Shown here in pieces: positions 48,931 to 57,605 of a DNA stretch of 64,000 nucleotides (positions are counted from its first letter, which is position 1; every line of letters starts with the position of its first letter). Origin of the DNA: JASJBU01 sp963790775 (GTDB taxonomy: Bacteria > Pseudomonadota > Gammaproteobacteria > Chromatiales > Chromatiaceae); NCBI GenBank assembly GCA_963790775.1, contig CAWBPR010000024.1, positions 1 to 64,000 of the forward strand, in the 5' to 3' direction. Made by a program: the position numbers and the translations under genes. Under the pieces are notes generated by a model that was not told where the DNA came from, did not search any database, and worked only from the letters and a program-made list of their open reading frames with translations.

Positions 48931-50358
48931 TTAGCTGATGCCCTGGATGCGGTACCAGCGGGCGATTTTTCCCACCGCGATTACGTAGGCGGCGGTACGC
49001 ATGTCTTCTATCTCGTCACTCTCCGCCATGACCTCGTGGATCTGCCGGTAGGCCTCCCGCATGGTATCGTCCAGGCCGGAGCGCACCAGGTCCACTTCAC
49101 TGGCCCCCTGCACGATCTCCTTGCGCATCCAATCCGGTACCTGCTGTCCGGTGAGTGACTCCAGTGCGGTCAGCTGGTGCATTGCGCGGGTCTCTTCGTA
49201 ACGCCGTTGCAGGCGGCCGAAGCGCATATGGGAGAGGTTCTTGGTCCATTCGAAATAGGAGACCACCACACCGCCCGAATTGATATAGATGTCCGGCAGA
49301 ATCTGAATGCCGCGGCTGACGAGGATGCGTTCGCCCTCGTAGGTGACCGGTCCGTTGGCACCCTCAACGATCAGTTTGGTCTGAATCCGTTGTGCATTGC
49401 CGCCGTGCACTTGCGCCTCCAGCGCGGCAAGGATCAGAATATCGCACTCCATCTCCAGCACCTGCTTGCCATCCTCGACAAAGGTCCCGCCAGAGAAACC
49501 GTGCAGGGTCCGATACTCGACGTGATACTGATGCAGTTCCTCGATGTCGAGACCTTGTGGGTTAACGATGGCGCCGTTGGAGACGATGACACCGGTCACC
49601 CTGGCCTTGTCTTTCTCCGTGAGGAACTTCGCGGCATGGTAGCCGACGTTGCCAAAGCCCTGGATGATGATGCGTTGATTGCGGAGTCCACCCTCGCAAC
49701 CAGAAAGTTTGAAGTCATCCGGATGGCGGAAGAACTCCTGCAGCGCATATTGAATGCCTCTGCCGGTGGCCTCGGAGCGCCCGGCGATGCCCCCGTGATC
49801 GATTGGTTTGCCGGTCACGCAGGCATTGCTGTTGATGTCCTCCGGGTATAACTGGCGGTAGGTTTCGGCCATCCAGGCCATTTCCCTTTCTCCGGTACCC
49901 ATGTCCGGGGCCGGGACACTGGTGGCCGGTGCGAGAAAACCCTTGGCCGCCAGATTGATGGTGAAGCGGCTGACGATCTTGCGCAGATCCTCTTCATTGT
50001 ATTCCCGGGGGTCGATCAACAGACCTCCTTTGGAACCCCCGAAAGGGACATCCGCCAGGGCACACTTGTAGGTCATCAGGGCGGCCAACGCCTCGACCTC
50101 GTCCTGCGAGACGATGGGGGCAAACCGGATGCCACCCTTGGTGGGCAGCAGATGCTCGCTGTGGATCGCCCGCCAGCCGGTGAAGACCTTCACCTTACCC
50201 CCCTGCAGCTTGACCGGAAACTTGACCTGCAACACTGAACGGCAGGATTTGATGGCCTCTCCCAGGGTCTGAGAGATGCCGAGTATGGCCATGGCCTTCT
50301 CGACTATCAGGTCAACGTTTTCCCGGAAGGTGATGCCATTTTTGGGGAAGGTGTTCAT
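48931..50358 (-). CDS. Glu/Leu/Phe/Val dehydrogenase
   Basis: Glutamate dehydrogenases interconvert glutamate and 2-oxoglutarate. The 475-residue protein has the substrate-binding lysines in KGGIRFAP and MTYKCALADVPFGGSKGG (catalytic Lys), PAPDMGTGEREM and the Rossmann motif IQGFGNVG, followed by GANGPVT. It resembles the GdhA-like class of about 430-480 residues. I start at ATG 50358; the TTG two codons upstream is in frame. It heads a two-gene unit with the SLC13 transporter. Confidence 0.9.
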   Translation of the reverse strand: MNTFPKNGITFRENVDLIVEKAMAILGISQTLGEAIKSCRSVLQVKFPVKLQGGKVKVFTGWRAIHSEHLLPTKGGIRFAPIVSQDEVEALAALMTYKCALADVPFGGSKGGLLIDPREYNEEDLRKIVSRFTINLAAKGFLAPATSVPAPDMGTGEREMAWMAETYRQLYPEDINSNACVTGKPIDHGGIAGRSEATGRGIQYALQEFFRHPDDFKLSGCEGGLRNQRIIIQGFGNVGYHAAKFLTEKDKARVTGVIVSNGAIVNPQGLDIEELHQYHVEYRTLHGFSGGTFVEDGKQVLEMECDILILAALEAQVHGGNAQRIQTKLIVEGANGPVTYEGERILVSRGIQILPDIYINSGGVVVSYFEWTKNLSHMRFGRLQRRYEETRAMHQLTALESLTGQQVPDWMRKEIVQGASEVDLVRSGLDDTMREAYRQIHEVMAESDEIEDMRTAAYVIAVGKIARWYRIQGIS

Positions 50359-50807
50359 TTCCAATGTCCCATTGCCAAATTAGAGGTTGTGCCTGACCTT
50401 AAGTTATGCCGTTGATTTTTTCCAGTGCACACTAAACAGATACCACTGTTGATTACAAGTGATAAGTCAAATTGACGGAATTTCATAGGTACCAAAACTG
50501 CAATGGCCATTTCGTACTCCGCATAATGCATGCATCTGTTTGTGGTGTCGGATTGTCAATCAATGGCGGATCTTTTGTTACATTGAAGTGGCTAATCGAA
50601 ACACGTTTGCTTGGGTCTGAAATGTAAGTGAGATCGTAATCTATTCGCGTTTTTCATACCGGATATCAGCAAAAAGAGCTTCTGTCGTTGTAGATGCTGA
50701 AATGTCTCCTCACTACACTTGGGAATACATTTGTTATCAAAATGTGAAAATTCCAACAACCAAATCACGTATGGTGTCAATATGTTCAAGCAACTGTCGA
50801 GCGTTCC
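50359..50807. other. AT-richer intergenic region between gdh and msrA
   Basis: These 449 bases separate divergent genes and must contain both promoters. I see no sigma-54 pattern, no copy of the TGACA-N3-TGTCA site and no convincing gene or RNA. Confidence 0.5.
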
Positions 50808-51404
50808 ATGTACAAGTTTTCAAGCACTATTGCACTGATCACAGTCATACTGTCATTTCCCCTCAAGGCAGAGAAAAGCTTCTCTGAAAAGGCCATTCTT
50901 GCGGGCGGTTGTTTCTGGTGCATTGAAGCGGATTTCGAAGGGTTCAGAGGTGTTCGCGATGTGGTATCCGGTTATACGGGGGGTAAGGTTTTGAATCCGA
51001 CCTATCGACAGGTTGCTTCAGGAAGAACCGGGCATATCGAAGCCGTGGAGGTAACCTACGATCCGACAAAAGTTAGTTATAGCGACATTCTTGATCACTT
51101 CTGGCGGCATATCGATCCAACTCGTAACGATGGTCAATTTTGCGATAGAGGATTGCAATACCGTCCTGTCATCTTTTACGAAGGTAGTAAACAAAAACTG
51201 CTCGCAGAAAAATCGAAGGCGAAGATTGAACGCGAGAAACCCTTTCCGGAAGAGATCAAGGTGGAACTGGTTCCCGCCTCAGGGTTCTACGCAGCCGAGC
51301 AGTATCATCAGGATTACTCAGACAAGAACCCGTTGAGATATAGATTCTATCGGTACCTCTGTGGACGGGATGCGAGAATTGAAAAGCTCTGGGGCGATAC
51401 CTGA
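50808..51404 (+). CDS. msrA: Exported methionine sulfoxide reductase A
   Basis: MsrA reduces the S form of methionine sulfoxide. The 198-residue protein has a signal peptide (IALITVILSFPLKA) ahead of the catalytic GGCFWCIEADFEG, then VSGYTGG, GHIEAVEV, DPTRNDGQFCDRG and YHQDY. Export places it in the periplasm, unlike the usual cytosolic MsrA. Its presence 12 kb from a secreted, methionine-rich protein is notable. The resolving cysteine may be the one in GQFCDRG or in RYLCGRD. Confidence 0.9.
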   Translation: MYKFSSTIALITVILSFPLKAEKSFSEKAILAGGCFWCIEADFEGFRGVRDVVSGYTGGKVLNPTYRQVASGRTGHIEAVEVTYDPTKVSYSDILDHFWRHIDPTRNDGQFCDRGLQYRPVIFYEGSKQKLLAEKSKAKIEREKPFPEEIKVELVPASGFYAAEQYHQDYSDKNPLRYRFYRYLCGRDARIEKLWGDT

Positions 51405-51468
51405 AGGAAACGTTCAGTGATCTAGCAGGGGTTGTCTGACTGGATGTCATATAAATGATGCCGGTTCT

Positions 51469-52911
51469 TTAGCTCAACTCTTGCATGAAACCTTGACAGA
51501 GCGCCTTGAAATTATGGTATTGATCCCCGGACAAGGGCTTATTGCTACACCCGCCATCTGCGTAAAAGAGACCGACAGGCTTGTTCTTGATGAAAATCGA
51601 CATCACTAGAAAACCCTTGCCACAGAGCATTTGATTAATCGACTCAGGGATCATCTGCCGGTATTTCTCCAGGTTACCGGGATTCAGCCAGAGTGCCTGG
51701 GGTTTTTTCATCAAAATGGAAAACAGGGTGGGCTGCTGTAAACTGGCCTTGAATTCTTTGAGCTTTGACTGGTTTTGATCGGCAGCAACGAAGCGGGCGC
51801 TAAGCATTTGTCTGTCAGTTGACAGCATGGCAAACATGACGTTGTCCAGACCATGATGATTTCTCATCTCATCGATGGTGCGAGTCAGGCACTCATGCAG
51901 AGGATTGTGGGGAGCTGCTGGCGCTTTGGCGCTTTGCGGTTTCTCCGTATTCAGCGGACGCTGCGATATTCCAGCTTTAGCCGCTGCCGGTGGTTGAACA
52001 ATCGCCGGTTTGGATTCGGCCTCAGTCTGCTTGTTCCGTTGACTGGCTATGGTTCCAGCTGCATAGGCCAATCGAAAAGCCGGCAAGGGAAGTGGTAACA
52101 CCAGCAACTTTCTGGCAGCGAGAACCGCAGCCTGGTGAAGCTGGGCCTGCGCCTGTTCCTGGCTGATCTCAAGGAATTCGGCCAGCAGTTCGAGATGGTC
52201 GAGAATTTGCTGGCTGTTCCAGCTCTGAGCGCTGTCTCTGGCTACTGCACAGGCGAGCATTACAGTCAGGGGCTGCGCCTGGAAGCTGTTGTAAAGACCT
52301 TGTGACTCCTGCGTCAGTTCCGGCAGCTGCCAGCTACCTCCCAGTGTCCGGTTCAGCTCTTCCAGGGTGAATCCCAGCGCCTGCAGGGCGGCATCTTCAC
52401 GATCATCTCCCTGTTTCATGAACTGCTGGATCTGCTGCATGACTTCCGGCGCGGCGTTCCATAGCGCCATTTCACCAATGTCGTGTAACAATGCAGCGTT
52501 CGCCAGGGATTCCGTTTCACGGAAATTCAAGCGCAGAGTCAATTCAGAAGCGTAGATTGATGCATGGGCGGCCCGGCTGTAACAGTCGAGCAGATTGCGC
52601 CGGGGCGGTCCTTGCAACCGGTCCTCCAGGGCCGGGAGTTCCTTCAGGGCCTGCTCGATTTTTCCTGTCCCGAGCAGGGAAATCGCATTACCAAGCTTGC
52701 TGACAGGCTCCTTTGGACGGTTGGGAAGACGATTGAACAGGCGGAAGATATGCAAAGAAAAGCCAGGGTCAAACTCAATCGCTTCTTTGAGCGCGGTATG
52801 GCTGGTGCTGGTCTTGTTCAGTAGGTCCCGCACCCGGGTCAGGGTGCGGCGCATTACTGGCAGTGGCTCGTTGGAGAGGCGGGCGACCCAGGCGTTTATG
52901 GGTTCGGTCAT
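51469..52911 (-). CDS. HDOD-domain protein
   Basis: The 480-residue protein has an N-terminal HDOD domain: FDPGFSLHIFRLFNRL, a conserved AISLLGTGKIEQAL and NAALLHDIGEMALW. Metal-binding His-Asp is kept only in HDIGE. An Ala/Pro-rich linker separates a C-terminal GAF-like domain (GLDNVMFAMLSTD, GLFYADGG). HDOD proteins act in signalling and motility, but a target cannot be named. It is convergent with msrA. Confidence 0.82.
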   Translation of the reverse strand: MTEPINAWVARLSNEPLPVMRRTLTRVRDLLNKTSTSHTALKEAIEFDPGFSLHIFRLFNRLPNRPKEPVSKLGNAISLLGTGKIEQALKELPALEDRLQGPPRRNLLDCYSRAAHASIYASELTLRLNFRETESLANAALLHDIGEMALWNAAPEVMQQIQQFMKQGDDREDAALQALGFTLEELNRTLGGSWQLPELTQESQGLYNSFQAQPLTVMLACAVARDSAQSWNSQQILDHLELLAEFLEISQEQAQAQLHQAAVLAARKLLVLPLPLPAFRLAYAAGTIASQRNKQTEAESKPAIVQPPAAAKAGISQRPLNTEKPQSAKAPAAPHNPLHECLTRTIDEMRNHHGLDNVMFAMLSTDRQMLSARFVAADQNQSKLKEFKASLQQPTLFSILMKKPQALWLNPGNLEKYRQMIPESINQMLCGKGFLVMSIFIKNKPVGLFYADGGCSNKPLSGDQYHNFKALCQGFMQELS

Positions 52912-53087
52912 ATGCGGACAGATCCTGATAACTTAACTTCCTGATTGGCTAAAAGGTTAGAGCGGCTTTGCGCAAGGTATCTTTAGGCTAAGGGAGCAGA
53001 ATAAGCACTGGATAGGTCGAACGGTTTCTGGCAGGCTGATGGAGTGATAAGATCACCTGTTTTTTATTTTCAATTCGAGGGGTCAGC

Positions 53088-53834
53088 ATGGCGGGACACA
53101 GTAAATGGGCCAATATCAAGCATAGAAAGGCCGCCAATGACAAAAAACGCGGTAAGATCTGGACAAAGTTGATTCGTGAAATCACCGTGGCTGCGCGCAT
53201 GGGTGGCGGCGAGATCGATGCCAATCCCCGATTGCGGCTGGCGGTGGACAAAGGGCTGTCCGCCAACATGCCGAAAGATACTATCGAGCGCGCTATCAAA
53301 CGTGGTGCGGGCAGCACAGAAGGTGAGAATTACGAAGAGTTGCGCTACGAAGGATACGGGCCTGGCGGCACTGCGGTGATTGTGGACTGCATGACCGATA
53401 ATCGTAACCGCACCGCATCTGAGGTGCGCCATGCCTTCACCAAGCTGGGGGGCAATCTGGGCACCGATGGGTCAGTGGCCTATATGTTCAGCAAGCAGGG
53501 GGTGATCAGCTATGCAGAGGGAGCAGATGAAGATGCGGTCATGGAGGCGGCCCTGGAGGCCGGTGCCGAAGACGTTATCATCAATGATGACGGTTCCATC
53601 GATGTGATGACCACACCGGATGACTTCTCGGATGTCAAGGATGCAATGGTTGCAGCAGGTCAGGAACCAGATAATGCGGAGATCACCTTCAGCGCCGCAA
53701 CCAATGCGGAACTCGACGAAAAGGATGCGGATACGCTGTTGCGCCTGGTGGATATGCTGGAGGATCTGGATGATGTGCAGAATGTCTACACTAATGCTGA
53801 GATTTCAGATGAAATCCTGGATGCTATCGGCTGA
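53088..53834 (+). CDS. yebC: YebC/PmpR-family protein
   Basis: The 248-residue protein has the family start MAGHSKWANIKHRKA and KRGAGSTEGENYEELRYEGYG, here truncated. A C-terminal acidic domain follows (LVDMLEDLDDVQNVYTNAE). YebC proteins act as transcription regulators and in ribosome relief at proline stretches. It opens the conserved yebC-ruvCAB-tol block; ruvC starts immediately after its stop. The hairpin-like GTGATAAGATCAC plus T run just upstream (53,046-53,070) may terminate upstream transcripts. Confidence 0.96.
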   Translation: MAGHSKWANIKHRKAANDKKRGKIWTKLIREITVAARMGGGEIDANPRLRLAVDKGLSANMPKDTIERAIKRGAGSTEGENYEELRYEGYGPGGTAVIVDCMTDNRNRTASEVRHAFTKLGGNLGTDGSVAYMFSKQGVISYAEGADEDAVMEAALEAGAEDVIINDDGSIDVMTTPDDFSDVKDAMVAAGQEPDNAEITFSAATNAELDEKDADTLLRLVDMLEDLDDVQNVYTNAEISDEILDAIG

Positions 53835-54347
53835 ATGCAGCGCATTCTCGGTATCGACCCCGGTTCGCGGGTGACAGGCTTCGGGGTGATCGAGAGCGAT
53901 GGGGTAAAATCCATCCATTTGACCAATGGCACGCTGCGGCTGCAGGGAGATGAACTGCCCCCTCGACTGGGCCAGATATTTGACGGCATCTGCCGGGTGA
54001 TCGATGACTACAGGCCGGAGGTGATGGCGATCGAGCAGGTCTTTGTGGCCAAGAATCCGGCCTCTGCATTGAAACTGGGGCAGGCCCGCGGGGCGGCAAT
54101 CTGTGCGGCAGTCAGCCGTCAGCTTGAGGTTTTTGAATATACTCCCACACGGATCAAGCAGTCAGTGGTCGGCACTGGCCGGGCGGAAAAAGAGCAGGTT
54201 CAACACATGGTGCAACTGATTCTCAAACTGACCGAGAAACCGGTTGCTGATGCGGCGGATGCCCTGGCGGTAGCTCTGAGTCATGCCCACACCGGTTCGA
54301 CCCTGAGTCGTTTCAGTACACAAAGAGGCAGAGGCCGCAGATTATGA
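53835..54347 (+). CDS. ruvC: Holliday junction resolvase RuvC
   Basis: RuvC cuts Holliday junctions. The 170-residue protein has the first acidic residue in RILGIDPGSR, the second in VMAIEQVFVAKN, the AALKLGQARGA-like loop (SALKLGQARG) and the last acidic pair in DAADALAVAL. It starts at the ATG right after the yebC stop and overlaps ruvA by four bases. Confidence 0.97.
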   Translation: MQRILGIDPGSRVTGFGVIESDGVKSIHLTNGTLRLQGDELPPRLGQIFDGICRVIDDYRPEVMAIEQVFVAKNPASALKLGQARGAAICAAVSRQLEVFEYTPTRIKQSVVGTGRAEKEQVQHMVQLILKLTEKPVADAADALAVALSHAHTGSTLSRFSTQRGRGRRL

Positions 54348-54958
54348 TCGGACGATTGCGCGGTGAAATTGCCGACAAACAGGCGCCATACCTGCTGCTG
54401 GATGTGAATGGTGTCGGCTATGAACTGGAAGCGCCCATGTCCACCTTCTTCAACCTGCCCGCTACGGGGGCGCAGGCTACCCTTTATACCCATCTCGCGA
54501 TCCGGGATGATGCCCATGTGCTGTATGCCTTCGGTACCGAAGCGGAGCGCGCCCTGTTCCGCAGCCTGCTCAAGGTCAATGGGGTTGGGGCGAAGATGGC
54601 GCTGGGTATACTGTCCGGCATGAGCGCCGAGGATTTTTCCCACTGCGTGCAGAACGAGGATGTGGCGTCCCTGGTGCGTCTGCCGGGGATTGGTAAAAAA
54701 ACCGCAGAACGTTTGATCGTCGAGATGCGGGACCGCCTCACGAAACTGGATCTGGCGCCAGGCAGTGGTTTCATCACCCCCGGTCACGCAGTTCCAAGCC
54801 GGCCCCCAACCCCGGTTTCCGATGCAGTTTCTGCATTGACAGCACTGGGCTACAGGCCGCAGGATGCCGCTCAGATGGTCAAGGCGGTGGAAATGGAAGG
54901 GCAGAGCAGTGAAGAACTGATTCGCGCGGCCCTCAAGGCGGCAGCAAAGCAGGCATAG
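54344..54958 (+). CDS. ruvA: Holliday junction branch-migration subunit RuvA
   Basis: RuvA binds four-way junctions and recruits the RuvB motor. The 204-residue protein begins MIGRLRGEIADKQ, has VNGVGYEL, two helix-hairpin-helix motifs (VNGVGAKMALGIL and LPGIGKKTAERLI) and a C-terminal RuvB-binding domain (ALTALGYRPQDA). It overlaps ruvC by four bases; ruvB follows after three bases. Confidence 0.97.
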   Translation: MIGRLRGEIADKQAPYLLLDVNGVGYELEAPMSTFFNLPATGAQATLYTHLAIRDDAHVLYAFGTEAERALFRSLLKVNGVGAKMALGILSGMSAEDFSHCVQNEDVASLVRLPGIGKKTAERLIVEMRDRLTKLDLAPGSGFITPGHAVPSRPPTPVSDAVSALTALGYRPQDAAQMVKAVEMEGQSSEELIRAALKAAAKQA

Positions 54959-54961
54959 AGG

Positions 54962-55990
54962 TTGGATCAGGAACACAGAATTATCGAAGGTGCGGCGAAC
55001 GGTGAGGATGAGGCGTTTGATCGCGCCATCCGTCCCAAACTGTTGGCGGACTATGTGGGGCAGCCTGCGGTGTGCGAGCAGATGGAGATCTTTATACCCG
55101 CGGCCCGCGGCCGGGGTGAAGCGCTCGACCATGTGCTGATCTTCGGTCCGCCGGGTCTGGGCAAGACTACCCTGGCGCATATCATCGCCAACGAGATGGG
55201 GGTCAGTATGCGCCAGACTTCCGGTCCGGTATTGGAACGACCGGGCGATCTGGCCGCCCTGCTGACCAACCTGGAGCCTCACGATGTGCTCTTCGTGGAT
55301 GAGATACATCGCCTCAGTCCGGTGGTCGAGGAGGTGCTCTATCCGGCGCTGGAGGATTTCCAGCTCGACATCATGATCGGCGAAGGTCCGGCGGCGCGCT
55401 CCATCAAACTCGATCTGCCGCCCTTTACCCTGGTGGGTGCTACCACCAGAGCGGGTTTGCTGACCTCTCCGCTGCGGGATCGCTTCGGTATCGTACAGCG
55501 CCTGGAGTTCTATTCAGCCAAGGATCTGGCGCACATTGTCGGGCGTTCGGCACGGATCCTGAACATCGGTATCGATGCGGCCGGAGCGATGGAGATCGCA
55601 CGCCGTTCCAGGGGTACCCCACGCATCGCCAATCGTCTGTTGCGCCGGGTGCGGGACTATGCCCAGGTGAAAGGTGACGGTCATGTCTCCGCTGATCTGG
55701 CGGATCTTGCGCTGAAGATGCTCAAGGTGGACGTGAATGGTTTCGATGCCATGGACCGGCGTCTGTTGCGGGCGGTGATCGAAAAATTCGATGGCGGACC
55801 GGTAGGGGTGGACAATCTGGCCGCCGCGATCGGCGAAGAGCGGGGCACCATCGAGGACGTACTGGAGCCCTATCTGATTCAGCAGGGCTTCATGATGCGC
55901 ACCCCCAGGGGCCGGGTGGCGACCCAGGCGGCGTATCTGCATTTTGGCCTGTCGCCCAAGCAGGGCAGGGAAGCTGCCGAGCGTGGATGA
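54962..55990 (+). CDS. ruvB: Holliday junction branch-migration ATPase RuvB
   Basis: The 342-residue protein has Walker A GPPGLGKTTLAH, Walker B DVLFVDEIHRL, sensor 1 GATTRAG and sensor 2 GTPRIANRLLRRVRD. The winged-helix end contains TPRGRVAT. I accept the TTG at 54962 because it follows GAGG and aligns with the family N-terminus. It completes ruvCAB. Confidence 0.97.
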   Translation: MDQEHRIIEGAANGEDEAFDRAIRPKLLADYVGQPAVCEQMEIFIPAARGRGEALDHVLIFGPPGLGKTTLAHIIANEMGVSMRQTSGPVLERPGDLAALLTNLEPHDVLFVDEIHRLSPVVEEVLYPALEDFQLDIMIGEGPAARSIKLDLPPFTLVGATTRAGLLTSPLRDRFGIVQRLEFYSAKDLAHIVGRSARILNIGIDAAGAMEIARRSRGTPRIANRLLRRVRDYAQVKGDGHVSADLADLALKMLKVDVNGFDAMDRRLLRAVIEKFDGGPVGVDNLAAAIGEERGTIEDVLEPYLIQQGFMMRTPRGRVATQAAYLHFGLSPKQGREAAERG

Positions 55991-56015
55991 CTTGTTTGAT
56001 AAGTCAGGGAACTGA

Positions 56016-56492
56016 ATGGTTATTTGGTACTCTATACGCCAGGGAAATCGCAGTCAGGACTGCGGGAAATTAGACGCTCAAGTGAACGAATTTGTCTGGC
56101 CTGTCAGGGTCTACTACGAGGATACGGATGCCGGTGGGGTGGTCTATTATGCCAACTACCTGAAATTCATGGAGCGGGCGCGCACCGAATGGCTGCGCAG
56201 CCTGGGCTATGAGCAGGACGAGTTGCGCCAGAACTTCGGGATGATCTTCGCAGTTCGCAAGGTCGAGGTAGGGTATCATCGTCCCGCGCTTTTCAACGAC
56301 GCATTGGAGGTCAAAGCCGAGGTGGCCGCCAAGGGCAGGGCAAGTCTGACATTCCACCAGGAAGTCATCAGATCCAGTGACCAGACCCTGCTCTGCAGTG
56401 GCCGGATCAAGATTGCCTGCCTGGATGCGGAGACCCTGCGTCCGACACCAATACCGAAATTATTATTAAAGGAGATACCGGATGTCGAATGA
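56016..56492 (+). CDS. ybgC: Acyl-CoA thioesterase YbgC
   Basis: YbgC is a hotdog-fold thioesterase associated with the Tol-Pal cluster. The catalytic region YYEDTDAGGVVYYANYLKFMERAR (cut here by its key DTDAGG) and the RKVEVGYHRPA segment are present. The ATG at 56016 gives 158 residues; GTG at 56082 gives the more typical start near FVWPVRVYYED, so the N-terminal 22 residues are uncertain. It overlaps tolQ by 11 bases. Confidence 0.92.
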   Translation: MVIWYSIRQGNRSQDCGKLDAQVNEFVWPVRVYYEDTDAGGVVYYANYLKFMERARTEWLRSLGYEQDELRQNFGMIFAVRKVEVGYHRPALFNDALEVKAEVAAKGRASLTFHQEVIRSSDQTLLCSGRIKIACLDAETLRPTPIPKLLLKEIPDVE

Positions 56493-57156
56493 GCTCTCTA
56501 TCGCTCATCTGATTCTGAATGCCAGCCCGGTAGTGCAACTCGTGATCGGCTTGCTGGTGTTTGCATCGCTCAGTTCGTGGACCATGATCTTTGATCGCAT
56601 GCGGGTCCTCCGGCGCGCCAAGCGTGACGCCGAGGAGTTCGAAAGCCGTTTTTGGTCAGGCGGCGATCTGGCGGAACTCTATCGTCAGATCGAACGGGAT
56701 GGAGTTGACGAATCCGGTATGGGCGCGATCTTCCGCGCTGGTTTTCGGGAGTTCGCCAGGCTGCGTTCGAAAGGACATATCGAACCCATGGCGGTGGTGC
56801 ATGGCGCACAGCGCTCCATGCGGGTGGCCCTGAGCCGTGAGGTGGACGAGCTGGAAAATCACCTTTCCACCCTGGCGACGGTAGGCTCCACCAGCCCCTA
56901 TGTGGGGCTTTTCGGCACGGTGTGGGGCATCATGAATTCGTTCACCGCCCTGGGTAACGTCAAACAGGCAACGCTTGCGCTGGTGGCGCCTGGCATCGCC
57001 GAGGCATTGATCGCTACCGCGATCGGGCTGTTCGCAGCAATACCGGCGGTGGTGGCCTATAACCGGTACTCCAACGACGTGGAGCGCCTGAACAATCGCT
57101 ATGACGATTTTACCGAAGAGTTCGCCACCATCCTGCAGCGGCAGGTCCACGGCTAA
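56482..57156 (+). CDS. tolQ: Tol-Pal system inner-membrane protein TolQ
   Basis: TolQ with TolR forms the proton-driven motor of Tol-Pal. The 224-residue protein has the first span (VVQLVIGLLVFASLSSWTMI, 20 shown), a large cytoplasmic loop and two later spans with the ExbB/TolQ pattern ATVGSTSPYVGLFGTVWGIM and GIAEALIATAIGLFAAIPAV. It overlaps ybgC and precedes tolR by 21 bases. Confidence 0.97.
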   Translation: MSNELSIAHLILNASPVVQLVIGLLVFASLSSWTMIFDRMRVLRRAKRDAEEFESRFWSGGDLAELYRQIERDGVDESGMGAIFRAGFREFARLRSKGHIEPMAVVHGAQRSMRVALSREVDELENHLSTLATVGSTSPYVGLFGTVWGIMNSFTALGNVKQATLALVAPGIAEALIATAIGLFAAIPAVVAYNRYSNDVERLNNRYDDFTEEFATILQRQVHG

Positions 57157-57177
57157 TGTACCCTGAAGGAGTACCGA

Positions 57178-57603
57178 ATGGCTCACGAACGCAAACGCCG
57201 CCGCCCCATGTCTGAGATCAACGTCGTACCCTACATCGACGTGATGCTGGTGCTGTTGGTTATATTCATGATCACCGCGCCGCTGCTGACCCAGGGGGTG
57301 AATGTGGAGCTGCCCCAGGCTGATGCCGAGCCCCTGCCCGCTGAGGCGGACGACCCGGTGGTGGTATCGGTCAACCGGGCCGGTGAGATATTCATCGATA
57401 TCGGACAAGATAATGATCAGCCGGTGGATGGAGAGACCCTGGTGACACGCATTCAGGCGGTGCTGAAGCATAAACCGAAGACCCCGATTCTGGTGCGCGG
57501 CGATGCCGGCGTTGAATATGGCCGGGTGGTTGAGGCGATGGTGCTGGTGCAGGCGGGTGGCGCTCCCAGTGTGGGGTTAATTACTGAACCGGCGGAGAAA
57601 TAG
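57178..57603 (+). CDS. tolR: Tol-Pal system protein TolR
   Basis: The 141-residue protein has a basic N-terminus (KRRRPMSEINVVPYIDVML) with the proton-path Asp in the single span, followed by a periplasmic domain (TPILVRGDAGVEYGRVVEAM). Length and motifs are normal. It follows GAAGGAG and precedes the TTG start of tolA by two bases. Confidence 0.96.
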   Translation: MAHERKRRRPMSEINVVPYIDVMLVLLVIFMITAPLLTQGVNVELPQADAEPLPAEADDPVVVSVNRAGEIFIDIGQDNDQPVDGETLVTRIQAVLKHKPKTPILVRGDAGVEYGRVVEAMVLVQAGGAPSVGLITEPAEK

Positions 57604-57605
57604 GC

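Noticed and set aside
50359..50807. A further sigma-54 promoter for msrA
   Set aside because: No TGGC-N8-TTGC arrangement with the right spacing and no TGACA-N3-TGTCA site were found.
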